A stretch of DNA of 52,010 bases from contig PBOJ01000097.1 in assembly GCA_002724315.1 (NCBI GenBank), positions 1 through 52,010 on the forward strand, given 5' to 3'. Position numbers and translations under genes: made by a program. Positions 8,201-17,355 of this stretch are shown here, one piece after another; within the stretch, counting starts at the first letter, position 1, and each line of letters starts with the position of its first letter. Source of the DNA: Planctomycetaceae bacterium. GTDB taxonomy: Bacteria; Planctomycetota; Planctomycetia; Planctomycetales; Planctomycetaceae. The notes beneath the pieces are model-generated. The model was not told the DNA's origin and ran no database searches. It saw only the letters and a program-made list of their open reading frames with translations.

Positions 8201-10099
8201 TCAGGAGTCATCGAACGTCTCGTCGACGATCGCTGCTCCCACCGCGTCACCGAAGGTGTTGGTCGCCGTGCGGAAACGGTCGAGCAACCAGTCGACCGAC
8301 AGAATCAGCGACACGTATTCCAGCGGCAACCCAACAGCGTTCAGCACGATCATCATCGTGACCAGACCCGCCTCGGGAATCCCCGCTGCCCCGATCGCTG
8401 CCAGCGTGGCGGTGACAGCAATGATCACCTGAGTAGAAAATTTCAGCTGGAATCCCGCCTCGATCCCTTCGGGACTCAACATGTACACCTGGGCAATGAA
8501 AATCGCTGCGGCCGCTTCGTAAAGCGCCGTTCCGTCCATGTTGATCGTGGCACCCAACGGCAGCACGAAATCCACCGATCGCTTCGACACGCCGGCCTGC
8601 TGCGTGGCACATTCCATGGTCACCGGCAAAGTGGCCGACGAACTGGCTGTCGAAAATGCCGTCAGCAACGCACGCGACATGTTCTTCATGAAGTGGTAGG
8701 GGTTCTTTCGCTTGAAGATCCAGTACAGCAATGGAAGCGTGCCGAAGAGATGGGCACCCAGCCCAAGCAGGACCGTCAACACGAACGAGCCGGTCTGAGA
8801 CAACGTCTCGATGAACTCGCCCTTGGCCTGGGCCTCGCCGAATCGCGAAGCCACCAGGCAGAAAATGCCGACCGGAGCGAGGTTCATCAGCAACATGACG
8901 AATGACATCAACGCCGTGTTCGCTTCAGAGATCAGTTCGGTCATGTCGTCCACCTTTGAACCCAGGGTGGTCAACATGCCGGCAAAGATGATCGAGAAGA
9001 CGATCAGCGGCAGCAACTGCGTTTCAGCTGCCGCGGCGAAGAGATTGTCCGTGAAGAGCATCAACAGCAGGTTGGAGAAGATCGTGCCCATCGATGGCCC
9101 TTCCTCGTCCTCCTCCTCTTTCTCCTTGGCAAGCTGAGGAAAGATCTTCTCGATCTTGTTCTTGTCGAGGCCCGACTCTCGAGACAGGGTGCCGACGACC
9201 TTCTTACGATCGACCTCCTCGACGTCGTCGTTGTTGCCCTTGAATTCGTTGAGCGACAGTTCACCGTTCTCGTCGGAATCGCGAAGAATGAACGCTCGCT
9301 TGCTCTTGGTCTTCTCGAACTCGTCCACGTTTTCCTGGAACTCTGCCAGGTCGAGTTGCTTGTCTTTATTGGTGTCGAGTTGGCGGAATTTCTCCTGATC
9401 ACTCTCAAAACCGGATCCCGGATTGATCATGTTCACGACCGCCAGTCCGACGACGACTGCCAGGATCGTGGTCGAGAAGTAGTAGAGAATGGCGACGAGC
9501 CCCGGGCGTCCCAGTTTTCGCACATCGCCCATTCCCAAGATGCCGCTCATCACACTGGCCATCACCAGTGGCACGACCATCATCGTCAAGGCACGCAGGA
9601 AGACCTCTCCACCAATTCCGATTGCCTCGAACAGTGCCACGGTGGACTCTTCGGACGGCTGGTCTTTCCGCAAATCAGCAATCTGTTTCTGGTATTTCTT
9701 GACCGTCGCATCGAGTTCATCAATCTCCGCACGCACCTGATCAGCATCATCCCCGGATGCCTGTTCGTCATTCTTCAGGGTGTCCTTCAGATCCTCGATC
9801 TTTGACTGGACTGCCACCATCTCCTGCTCAAGATCCCAGATCTCGCTCTCGATCTTCTCGGCCGCTGCGCGATCCGCATCGGTGAACATGACCGGCGGAA
9901 CGATGAGCGAGGAGGCAATCGCCAGGATGATCGAGGCAACGATCATGATCGTCAGCCGGCGGCCGTGATTGGAGCCAGATTCTCCGTGCCCGGAATCCGC
10001 ATGACTCTCTGGCTGCTCTTCTGCCCGCTCTTCTGCCTGGCTTTTCGGCTGCTGTTCGGGCTGGCTCTCGGCCTCGTTCCCTGTCAGATCATCACTCAT
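8201..10099 (-). CDS. Dicarboxylate/amino acid:cation symporter (SLC1/DAACS) with coiled-coil and EF-hand inserts
   Basis: 632 aa inner-membrane transporter, against about 420 for usual family members. ATG 10099 has GGAG 9 bases upstream; a GTG at 10141 lacks one. Hallmarks: helical hairpin 1 STASSSATLPVT (about 484-494), NMDGT (520-524), hairpin 2 AAIGAAGIPEAG, and TM8 with D603, D607, R610, T611, N614, D618. These match the residues that bind acidic amino acid and sodium in GltPh, so glutamate/aspartate is the likely substrate. Two insertions are unusual. A coiled coil of about 75 residues sits between TM1 and TM2. A segment of about 110 residues between TM3 and TM4 holds two canonical EF-hand loops (242-253 DTNKDKQLDLAE and 274-285 DSDENGELSLNE). 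Both loops face outward in GltPh. The N-terminal 45 residues are acidic and low-complexity. Confidence 0.9.
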   Translation of the reverse strand: MSDDLTGNEAESQPEQQPKSQAEERAEEQPESHADSGHGESGSNHGRRLTIMIVASIILAIASSLIVPPVMFTDADRAAAEKIESEIWDLEQEMVAVQSKIEDLKDTLKNDEQASGDDADQVRAEIDELDATVKKYQKQIADLRKDQPSEESTVALFEAIGIGGEVFLRALTMMVVPLVMASVMSGILGMGDVRKLGRPGLVAILYYFSTTILAVVVGLAVVNMINPGSGFESDQEKFRQLDTNKDKQLDLAEFQENVDEFEKTKSKRAFILRDSDENGELSLNEFKGNNDDVEEVDRKKVVGTLSRESGLDKNKIEKIFPQLAKEKEEEDEEGPSMGTIFSNLLLMLFTDNLFAAAAETQLLPLIVFSIIFAGMLTTLGSKVDDMTELISEANTALMSFVMLLMNLAPVGIFCLVASRFGEAQAKGEFIETLSQTGSFVLTVLLGLGAHLFGTLPLLYWIFKRKNPYHFMKNMSRALLTAFSTASSSATLPVTMECATQQAGVSKRSVDFVLPLGATINMDGTALYEAAAAIFIAQVYMLSPEGIEAGFQLKFSTQVIIAVTATLAAIGAAGIPEAGLVTMMIVLNAVGLPLEYVSLILSVDWLLDRFRTATNTFGDAVGAAIVDETFDDS

Positions 10100-10250
10100 C
10101 GCGGATATCTCCGTCGACTGGTCGCCATCTGTCTCATTCACTTGGGTGGATCATCCTACCCATTTTGACACGCGGTTGTCTCTACTCCCATCAACGGAGA
10201 CAATCGTTGAAGGTTCACACCGTTCGCCGGAATTTGTCGATTTCTGCGGA

Positions 10251-10326
10251 AACTCCCACCACACCCCCGCCCCAGGTTCCGACACTCCCCCTCCCCTCCA
10301 CCCACCTCAGACAACCCCACCTGCCC
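10251..10326 (+). promoter_or_regulatory. C-rich, G-poor leader without Shine-Dalgarno
   Basis: The 76 bases before the ATG at 10327 contain 47 C and only 6 G, with many CCC/CCCC runs and no purine-rich ribosome binding site. The paralogous gene at 49579 has a similar leader. Such G-poor C-rich RNA is the composition of Rho utilisation sites and also stays unstructured. Either Rho-dependent control or Shine-Dalgarno-independent initiation is possible. Regulation is inference. Confidence 0.4.
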
Positions 10327-12990
10327 ATGCCTCGCTTGCTCGTCGGTCTCCTTTTGTCGTTGTTGATTCCCGGCACCGCGTCCCGGTTGTCTGCGGCCGA
10401 TGCCCCATTGACCTACGAGGGCGACATCCGCCCGATCCTGCGGACGCACTGCTTCGACTGCCACGGGGCCGAAAAGGAGAAGCGGGGCAAGCTGGATCTG
10501 AGGCTGAGGCGGTTGATGGTTGCCGGAGGAGAAGGCGGTCCGGCGATCGTGCCGGGATCTCCGCAAAAGAGCCGGCTGCTGGCCCGGTTGACCGCTGGCG
10601 AAATGCCCCCGGGGGACAAGAAGGTGCCGGCCGCCGAGATCGAGACGATCCGCAAGTGGATTGCGGCCGGGGCACCGACCGCCCGGCCAGAGCCTGACCA
10701 ACTGCCCGACGGACTGGGAATCACTCCCGAGGAGCGATCGTGGTGGAGTTTCCTTCCGCTAAAACGCCCGGTTGTGCCTGCCCACGACGCCTCGCAGCGA
10801 ATCCGCACCCCGATCGATGCCCTGCTGAAACAGGCCATGGGCGACCGACGCCTGGGATTCTCTCCCGACGCCGACAGCAGCACGCTGGCCCGACGCGCGT
10901 ACCTGGATCTGCTCGGCCGGCCCCCCGCGCCCGAAGAACTCGCCGCGTTCGTTGCCGACACCGCGTCCGACGCCTGGGAACGGTTGATCGACCGGTTGCT
11001 GGCCAACCCGCAATACGGAGAGAGGTGGGGCAGACACTGGCTGGACATCGCCGGCTACGCCGACAGCGAGGGTGTGACAAACAAGGACGTGGTCCGATCC
11101 GAAGCCTGGAAGTTCCGCGACTACGTGATCCGAGCGATCAACGCCAACCGGCGATTCGATCGTTTCATCACCGAACAACTTGCCGGTGACGAACTGCTGG
11201 AGGGATCTCGTGACAAACTCGACGCAGCCGGCGTCGAACTGATGACCGCGACGGGATTCCTGCGGATGGCCGCCGACGGCACCGGCAGCGGTGCCGACGG
11301 CCCGGCTGCCAGGAACCAGGTCGTCTCCGACACGCTCAAGATTGTCTCCACCGCCCTGATGGGTGTCTCGCTGGGCTGTGCTCAGTGTCACGATCACCGT
11401 TACGACCCGATCTCCCAGGACGACTACTACCGCATCCGGGCCGTTTTCGAGCCGGCGCTCAACCCCGCGGCCTGGAAGAACCCCGGCCAGCGAAAACTGT
11501 CCCTGTACGACGACACCAAGAAAGCCCGGGCCGCCTTGATTGAAGCCGAGGCCAAGACACTCGAGGGCGAGCGGAACAAGAAACGGGACACCTACATCGC
11601 CCAGGCACTGGCCAAGGAACTGGCCGGTTTCGACGAACCGCTTCGTGGGAAACTCAAGGCGGCCAAGGCCACTGCCGACAAGAAGCGGTCCGCCGAACAG
11701 AAGGCCCTGCTGAAGAAATACCCCAAGCTCAACGTCACCGGCGGCAATCTCTACCAGTACAACCAGAAGCACGCCGACGAGATCAAGGCGTTCGACAAGC
11801 GGATCCAGGCGATCCGCAGCCGAAAGCCGAAGCAGGAATTCCTGAGAGTGCTGATGGAAGTGCCCGGCCAGGTGCCGGTAACCAAGCTGTTCCACCGCGG
11901 TGATCACCGGCAACCCCGCCACGAGGTGGCTCCGGGCGGCCTGACCGTGACCGCCCCCGACGGCCAGCGGCTGGTGATCGAACCCAACGACAAGAAGCGA
12001 CCCTCCACCGGACGCCGCCTGGCGTGGGCCCGGTGGTTGACCAGTGGCCGTCATCCCCTGGTCGGTCGTGCCCTGGCCAATCGCATCTGGCTGCACCACT
12101 TCGGGCGCGGCCTGGTCAATACGCCCGGCGAGTTCGGCAAGATGGGCGAAAAACCGACTCACCCCGTGCTGCTCGACTGGCTGGCCACCGAGTTCGCCGA
12201 CAGCGGATGGGACCTGAAACGGTTTCACCGGCTGATCATGAGATCCACCGTCTACCGGCAGGTCTCGACCCACTCGGACGCCTTCGCCGCGGCCGACCCC
12301 GAGAACATCTATTACTGGCGGAAGCCGGTCTTCCGGATGGACGCCGAGACGATCCGCGACAGCATCCTGGCCGTCAACGGCCGGCTGATCACCAAGTTCT
12401 ACGGACCGCCGGTCCCCGTGAAAGAAGACGCGGTGGGACAGATCGTCATCGGGATCGACAAGAAGGCCGCATCGAACCGGCCGGGCAACGACATCCCGCT
12501 CAAAGGCGAGGACCTGCGTCGGAGTGTCTATATCCAGGTCCGCCGCAGCCGCCCCCTGGCGATGCTCAGAACCTTTGACGCCCCGGTGATGGAAACCAAC
12601 TGTGATCGCCGCGTCCCGTCGACCTCGGCCAGCCAGTCCCTGATGATGATGAACAGCAAGTTCGTCCTCGATTCCTCCCGGGACTTCGCCACCCGCCTCG
12701 GCGGCACGGTGCCCGCCTGGGTGACGGTGCCCGACGGGCTGACAGGAATCGCGACCGACGAGCAGCAGATGACAGCTCGCCGCGTCGCATGGGCCTGGCA
12801 CCTGGCCTACAATCGTGCGCCCGCCGACGAAGAACTGATCGCCGCAATGGCCTTCCTGGACGATCAACTCGATTTCATCAAGAAGAACCCCGATCAACAA
12901 AAGGGGAACAAAATCCCCAGCAAGGTGTTGGTCCTGGTGAACCTCTGCCAGGCGCTGCTGGGAAGCAACGAGTTTCTCTACATCGACTGA
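10327..12990 (+). CDS. PSCyt1-DUF1549-DUF1553 exported cytochrome-like protein
   Basis: 887 aa exported protein of the planctomycete cytochrome/DUF1549/DUF1553 group. The ATG at 10327 starts a short signal peptide ending SRLSAA (about 24). PSCyt1 domain: CFDCH (42-46) is a c-type heme site, then LDLRLRRLMVAGGEGGPAIVPGSPQKSRLL and MPPG, which supplies a candidate axial Met. DUF1549 is about 200-400 with the second CxxCH, CAQCHDHRYDP (351-355). A Lys-rich helical segment separates it from DUF1553 (about 560-880; NRIWLHHFGRGLVNTPGEFG, RRSVYIQVRRSRPL). Function is not established. Family members are usually paired with DUF1501 proteins, as here, and are thought to act in carbohydrate or sulfated-polymer breakdown outside the cytoplasm. 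Paralogue of 49579. Confidence 0.88.
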   Translation: MPRLLVGLLLSLLIPGTASRLSAADAPLTYEGDIRPILRTHCFDCHGAEKEKRGKLDLRLRRLMVAGGEGGPAIVPGSPQKSRLLARLTAGEMPPGDKKVPAAEIETIRKWIAAGAPTARPEPDQLPDGLGITPEERSWWSFLPLKRPVVPAHDASQRIRTPIDALLKQAMGDRRLGFSPDADSSTLARRAYLDLLGRPPAPEELAAFVADTASDAWERLIDRLLANPQYGERWGRHWLDIAGYADSEGVTNKDVVRSEAWKFRDYVIRAINANRRFDRFITEQLAGDELLEGSRDKLDAAGVELMTATGFLRMAADGTGSGADGPAARNQVVSDTLKIVSTALMGVSLGCAQCHDHRYDPISQDDYYRIRAVFEPALNPAAWKNPGQRKLSLYDDTKKARAALIEAEAKTLEGERNKKRDTYIAQALAKELAGFDEPLRGKLKAAKATADKKRSAEQKALLKKYPKLNVTGGNLYQYNQKHADEIKAFDKRIQAIRSRKPKQEFLRVLMEVPGQVPVTKLFHRGDHRQPRHEVAPGGLTVTAPDGQRLVIEPNDKKRPSTGRRLAWARWLTSGRHPLVGRALANRIWLHHFGRGLVNTPGEFGKMGEKPTHPVLLDWLATEFADSGWDLKRFHRLIMRSTVYRQVSTHSDAFAAADPENIYYWRKPVFRMDAETIRDSILAVNGRLITKFYGPPVPVKEDAVGQIVIGIDKKAASNRPGNDIPLKGEDLRRSVYIQVRRSRPLAMLRTFDAPVMETNCDRRVPSTSASQSLMMMNSKFVLDSSRDFATRLGGTVPAWVTVPDGLTGIATDEQQMTARRVAWAWHLAYNRAPADEELIAAMAFLDDQLDFIKKNPDQQKGNKIPSKVLVLVNLCQALLGSNEFLYID

Positions 12991-13040
12991 CCGGAGATCC
13001 AGGCAACTTCCGGAACACCCCTTTCCACTCCCGACGAGTG

Positions 13041-14510
13041 ATGTGCCCGATGACCGATTCACCCGCCACACCGCTGGAACTCACCAGCCGCCGCCAGTTC
13101 CTCAACCGCAACGCCCTGGGACTGGGCACCGTCGCGCTGGCGACGCTGTTGAAGGACGAGAACCTGCTGGCGACGCCCAAGGACATCCCGCGGGGTCCCC
13201 GGAGCTTCGACCTGTTGCCCAAGCAGACCGACCACGCCCCACGGGCCCAGGCCATGATCAGCCTGTTCATGCACGGCGGTCCCAGCCACATGGACCTGTT
13301 TGATCCCAAGCCCGAGTTGACCAGGCACGACGGCAAGGACTACCCGGGCAACATCAGCTACAGCTTCGTCAAGCGGGCCAGCAAGCGGCTGCTGGGCAGC
13401 CCGTGGAAATTTCGTCCGCGGGGGGAATGCGGCACCGAGATGAGCGAACTGGTGCCCCACATCGCCGGCGTGGCCGACGACATCTGCCTGGTCCGGTCGA
13501 TGCACACCAACATCAACGGGCACGAGTCGTCGATCTGGTACATGAATACCGGCCGTTCGCAGCCGGGTCGCCCCGCTTTGGGCAGTTGGCTGACCTACGG
13601 CCTGGGCAGCGAGGCCCAGGACCTGCCGGCCTACGTCGTGATGCCCGATCCCTCGGGCCACCCGGTCGACGGCGTCCGCAACTGGTCCAACGGCTGGTTG
13701 CCCCCGCTGTTCCAGGGGACCGTCGTCCGCAGTCGACAGCCGCGAATCCTCAATCTCCAGCCGCCCAAGCACCTGGTCGGCGAACTGCAGCAGAAGAACC
13801 TCACGTTCCTGGCCGCGCTCAACCGCCGCCATCTCGAGCGGCACAGGGGCGAGGCCGATCTCGAAGCCCGGATCGCCAGCTACGAACTGGCCGCCCGCAT
13901 GCAGACGTCCGCCCGAGAAGCCCTGGACATTTCCCAGGAGACCAGGGCCACCCAGGACCTCTACGGGATCCACGACAACCCCACGCGTGAGTACGGCACG
14001 CGGTGCCTGATCGCCAGACGCCTGATCGAACGCGGGGTCCGCTTCGTGCAGTTGTTCCTCAACTACCAGCCCTGGGACAACCACTCGAACATCCGAGCCA
14101 CCCTGCCGTCGATCTGCCGCAAGACCGACAAGCCCTCGGCCGGCCTCGTCAAGGACCTCAAGCAACGCGGATTGCTCGACCAGACGATCGTCCACTGGGG
14201 CGGAGAAATCGGACGGCTGCCGGTGATCGAGAATCACGGTGACATCAAGAAGTGCGGCCGCGACCACAACGGACAGGGCTTCAGCACCTGGTTTGCCGGT
14301 GGCGGATTCAAGGCCGGCATCGCCTACGGCCAGACCGACGAATTCGGTCACCGGTCGGTTGTCGACAAGGTGTCACCGCACGATTACCAGGCCACCCTGT
14401 TGCACCTGTTCGGCATCGACCACAGGCAGCTGAAATACCTCTACAACGCCCAGGACCAGATGTTGACCGATCACAAGGACTGTCGCGTGGTCCGCGACAT
14501 CCTCGTGTAG
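13041..14510 (+). CDS. DUF1501 protein with Tat-type signal
   Basis: 489 aa. DUF1501 proteins belong to the alkaline-phosphatase/sulfatase-like fold and nearly always accompany DUF1549/DUF1553 proteins. The N-terminus TSRRQFLNRNALGLGTVALATLL is a twin-arginine signal (SRRxFL), so the protein should be exported folded. Family blocks: LFMHGGPSHMDLFDPKPEL, the long central part with HGxESSIWYMNTG, RGVRFVQLFLNYQPWDNHSNI, HWGGEIGRLPVIEN, GRDHNGQGFSTWFAGGGFKAG and the closing DYQATLLHLFGIDHRQL. Two starts are possible, ATG 13041 and ATG 13050; a GAG lies just upstream. The gene follows the PSCyt1 gene by 50 bases and is clearly co-oriented. Confidence 0.88.
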   Translation: MCPMTDSPATPLELTSRRQFLNRNALGLGTVALATLLKDENLLATPKDIPRGPRSFDLLPKQTDHAPRAQAMISLFMHGGPSHMDLFDPKPELTRHDGKDYPGNISYSFVKRASKRLLGSPWKFRPRGECGTEMSELVPHIAGVADDICLVRSMHTNINGHESSIWYMNTGRSQPGRPALGSWLTYGLGSEAQDLPAYVVMPDPSGHPVDGVRNWSNGWLPPLFQGTVVRSRQPRILNLQPPKHLVGELQQKNLTFLAALNRRHLERHRGEADLEARIASYELAARMQTSAREALDISQETRATQDLYGIHDNPTREYGTRCLIARRLIERGVRFVQLFLNYQPWDNHSNIRATLPSICRKTDKPSAGLVKDLKQRGLLDQTIVHWGGEIGRLPVIENHGDIKKCGRDHNGQGFSTWFAGGGFKAGIAYGQTDEFGHRSVVDKVSPHDYQATLLHLFGIDHRQLKYLYNAQDQMLTDHKDCRVVRDILV

Positions 14511-14638
14511 CCGGATTTCGCCGAATTGATCAACGCCCGTTGATCTGAGTGGTCGAAACTAAGAGAATAGAGAACAACCGAATACCACACCGGGTCGGCA
14601 CCGATCGACCCGACACCCTCCACGAAGGAGACATCGGC

Positions 14639-15922
14639 ATGCTGACGATTCAGGGCAGGAAGCAGCGATTCTGTGACGGCATGACGCGACGAGACGCATT
14701 GCACATCGGTGCCGTGGCCATGGGCAGCGTCGGCTTTGGACTCTCGGACCTCCTGCGGGCCGAGGGCGAATCGGCAGCCCGGGCCAGCGGGAAGAACCTG
14801 ATCAACATCTTCCTGCACGGTGGTCCGACTCACATGGACACCTTCGACCTCAAACCCGAGGCTCCGGTGGAGTACCGTGGCGAGTTCCGTCCGATCGCGA
14901 CCAACGTGCCGGGCGTGGAGATCTGCGAGTTGATGCCCGAGTTGGCCGGTGTGGCCGACAACTACTCGATCATCCGCTCGACTCGCGGCATGAACAACGA
15001 GCACACGACCAACCAGGGCGACAGCGGTTGGAGTGTCAACGCGATGCGTGCGATGGGTGGACGTCCCGGCGTTGGCGCGGTGATGGCCAAGCTGTGGGGT
15101 CCCGCCCAGCAGACCTCAAGAGGAATGGCCCCCACGGCCGTCGACTTCGGCGGTTCGCGGCCCGGCTTCCTCGGACAGACTTACGCTCCCTACCGTCCCG
15201 ACACCACGGGTCGCCAGAACCTGGTGCTCAAGAACGTGACGCTCGATCGGCTCGACAACCGTCGCAACCTGCTGACCGGGCTGGACCGGCTGAAGAAGGG
15301 CATCGACCGCCGTGGCATGTTCGACGCCGTCGACAGCTACACGGGTCGCGCCCTGGACCTTGTCGTCTCGGGCCGTATCGCCAAGGCCCTGGACACCAAC
15401 CTCGAAGATCCCAGGACCCGCGAACGTTACGGGGACAGCAACCTGCTGGCCGCCCGTCGGCTGATCGAAGAGGGCGTCCGCTGTGTCTCGATGACCTGGG
15501 GCGGCTGGGACACCCACGGCAACAACTTCAACGCGATGCGGGGCAAGCTGCCGCCGATCTCGCGCAAGTTGACCGCCCTGATCGACGACCTGCAGACCCG
15601 TGGCCTGCTGGATGACACGATCATCATGATGTCGGGCGAATTCGGACGGACGCCGCGGATCAACGGCAACAAGGGCCGCGACCACTGGCCCGCCGCCACG
15701 TCCTTCTTCATCGCCGGTGGCGGCTTCAAGCACGGACAGGTGATCGGCGCGACCACGCCCAAGGGCGAACGGCCCAAGGACAACCCCGTCACGCTGCAGC
15801 AGATCTTCCACACGCTGTACCACCAGTTGGGAATCGACTGCAACACGACGACGCTGATGGACGCCAACGGACGTCCGCAGTACCTGGTCGACGACCGCAC
15901 GCTGATCAAGGAACTCGTCTGA
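14639..15922 (+). CDS. DUF1501 protein (second copy)
   Basis: 427 aa. ATG 14639 follows a strong AAGGAG (14625-14630) at 8 bases, so this start is secure. The N-terminus has MTRRDALHIGAVAMGSVGFGLSDLL, a Tat-like signal of the TRRDxL type. DUF1501 blocks: IFLHGGPTHMDTFDLKPEAP, the RSTRGMNNEHTT segment, SMTWGGWDTHGNNFNAMR, MMSGEFGRTPRINGNKGRDHWP, FFIAGGGFKHGQVIGAT and the typical end LVDDRTLIKELV. It is only distantly similar to the preceding DUF1501 protein and much closer to the common form that ends in a conserved I(D/K)ELV. The gap to the previous gene is 128 bases, so it may also have its own promoter. It ends before a strong terminator. Confidence 0.9.
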   Translation: MLTIQGRKQRFCDGMTRRDALHIGAVAMGSVGFGLSDLLRAEGESAARASGKNLINIFLHGGPTHMDTFDLKPEAPVEYRGEFRPIATNVPGVEICELMPELAGVADNYSIIRSTRGMNNEHTTNQGDSGWSVNAMRAMGGRPGVGAVMAKLWGPAQQTSRGMAPTAVDFGGSRPGFLGQTYAPYRPDTTGRQNLVLKNVTLDRLDNRRNLLTGLDRLKKGIDRRGMFDAVDSYTGRALDLVVSGRIAKALDTNLEDPRTRERYGDSNLLAARRLIEEGVRCVSMTWGGWDTHGNNFNAMRGKLPPISRKLTALIDDLQTRGLLDDTIIMMSGEFGRTPRINGNKGRDHWPAATSFFIAGGGFKHGQVIGATTPKGERPKDNPVTLQQIFHTLYHQLGIDCNTTTLMDANGRPQYLVDDRTLIKELV

Positions 15923-15943
15923 GTCCCGAAACGGTGAAACCAA

Positions 15944-15983
15944 CAGGGGCCGGGTTCCACGAGAACCCGGCCCCTGTTTTTTT
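15944..15983 (+). terminator. Strong intrinsic terminator
   Basis: CAGGGGCCGGGTTC (15944-15957) pairs perfectly with GAACCCGGCCCCTG (15963-15976) around a 5-base loop and is followed by seven T (15977-15983). It closes the PSCyt1/DUF1501/DUF1501 transcript and separates it from the convergent minus-strand run ending at 16006. The reverse strand has only a weak T-tract. Confidence 0.95.
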
Positions 15984-16005
15984 GTCCGGTCCTCTGCGAC
16001 GTCTC

Positions 16006-17295
16006 CTACTGCTCGTCCAGGCTCCGCGTCAGCAGGAACACCTGTTCGATCGCTTCCAGGTCCTGGCCTTCGGCGGTCTCCAGTCGGGCGTGCACGCCCG
16101 CGAAGGCATCCATTTCCCACATCTGGTCGCTCGCCGACCAGCCGGGGCGATGGGGCAACAACATCGCGGGCAGTTCGTCGCTGAACGGCACCGTTCCGGT
16201 CATCAGCAGCCCCCCCTCGATCGCGGCCGCATCAGCAAGCGAGAGTTCCAACTCGGTGATCGGCTGGCTGCGGACCAGTTGCGGCTCGCCGGTCTCCGGA
16301 TCCTCCAGGCACGACTCGCGAAATTCCAGGCACAATCTCAGGCGGGGGTCGGCTTTCGTCCTGCGAGGATCCCAGTAAACGAAATACAGCAGCCGATCCC
16401 GTCCATCCAGCAGGTACACGGCATGGGCTCCCATCGCCGGATCCGTGGATCGTCCCCGGTCCGGTTTCATGTTGCGGAACCAACGCCGGACCAGCACCAG
16501 CAACATGCCCGCACCGATCCACGAGGGGCAGATCAACCCAAGGCAGAAGACGAACATCGATGCAAAGTCGATGACGCTCTTTCCCGGGTCGTGACCGGGA
16601 TTCAACATCGGAATCACCGCCAGCATCGGAGCCAGCAGGATGCAGGACCACTTCAACAGCCTGCCGAGTGACCACTCCTGGGTTGCCTTGATGAGGTCCT
16701 GCAGCTGTTGCTGGAGTTCCGCCGCGCGTTCTCCAAGCTGCTCCTCAGAATCTCCCGACGAGCCCCCCTCCAGTTGAATCGGTGCCCAGCAATCCCCGGC
16801 GGTCCAGTCCACCGGGTGGCCTTCGTCGTCGGATCCGACGCCCATCGAGAACATGGCCACCACGGCCGGACGACAACCGAACATCTCGCCGCGAAAACCC
16901 GGCACATCGTCACCGACACGCTCGGAAAACCGGAGCTCTCCCGTCTCTCCCGCCTCGACAACCAGGGGCTGGGGCTGTTCCGCGTCCGGATCGTATGGCT
17001 CATCCCGCACCAGGACACCGATGCGGTAGACGCTTGCTGATCCGCCGGTGTCATCCGCACTGGCCTCCGATGACACCAGCTGCGGCGGAACTTCGGTCAC
17101 ATCCCCCAACCGACGAGCAGTCTCAGAACCGTACACCTCGACACCGAGGCCGACTTTCGGCTGACAGTGAATCGACAACGACTGTCCGATGGCCGTGAAC
17201 CTCACAGCGCCCGAAATCATGTCCGCGTCACGGTACGTCCGTTCCGGCTCGTCGAAAATCACCTCGACCCGACAGTGTTCATTCTTGAACGTCAT
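16006..17295 (-). CDS. Membrane protein with arrestin-like N-terminal domain (copy 2)
   Basis: 429 aa. ATG 17295 follows GGGAG at good spacing. The N-terminal 165 residues show the strand pattern of an arrestin/Spo0M-type beta-sandwich: VEVIFDEPERTYRDADMISGAVRFTA, then an AGETGELRFSERVGDDVPGFRGEMFGCRPAVVA block that resembles the PGE...F.F..P...P.F.G...I.Y.V segment of arrestin N-domains. A short coiled coil (183-205) leads to two membrane helices (213-233, 241-270). The C-terminal part begins HAVYLLDGRDRLLYFVYWD and ends with another beta-rich block. It is a paralogue of 17356-18513, with shared order and the shared (V/Y)xxxDGRDRxLYF string. The fold assignment is by eye; function unknown. 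Confidence 0.75.
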   Translation of the reverse strand: MTFKNEHCRVEVIFDEPERTYRDADMISGAVRFTAIGQSLSIHCQPKVGLGVEVYGSETARRLGDVTEVPPQLVSSEASADDTGGSASVYRIGVLVRDEPYDPDAEQPQPLVVEAGETGELRFSERVGDDVPGFRGEMFGCRPAVVAMFSMGVGSDDEGHPVDWTAGDCWAPIQLEGGSSGDSEEQLGERAAELQQQLQDLIKATQEWSLGRLLKWSCILLAPMLAVIPMLNPGHDPGKSVIDFASMFVFCLGLICPSWIGAGMLLVLVRRWFRNMKPDRGRSTDPAMGAHAVYLLDGRDRLLYFVYWDPRRTKADPRLRLCLEFRESCLEDPETGEPQLVRSQPITELELSLADAAAIEGGLLMTGTVPFSDELPAMLLPHRPGWSASDQMWEMDAFAGVHARLETAEGQDLEAIEQVFLLTRSLDEQ

Positions 17296-17355
17296 CTATT
17301 CTCCCCAGCGACTGGCCGACGAACTTGCGGCCGACCGGCAACCTGTTGCACGCCC

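Noticed and set aside
10165..10170. Consensus TTGACA as -35 for the PSCyt1 gene
   Set aside because: The hexamer is perfect, but the position 16-18 bases downstream (around CCATCA) does not resemble a -10 element.
10759..13071. 770-codon minus-strand ORF opposite the PSCyt1 gene
   Set aside because: Same mirrored-frame effect. The plus-strand protein has signal peptide, two CxxCH and DUF1549/DUF1553 motifs, so it is the real gene.
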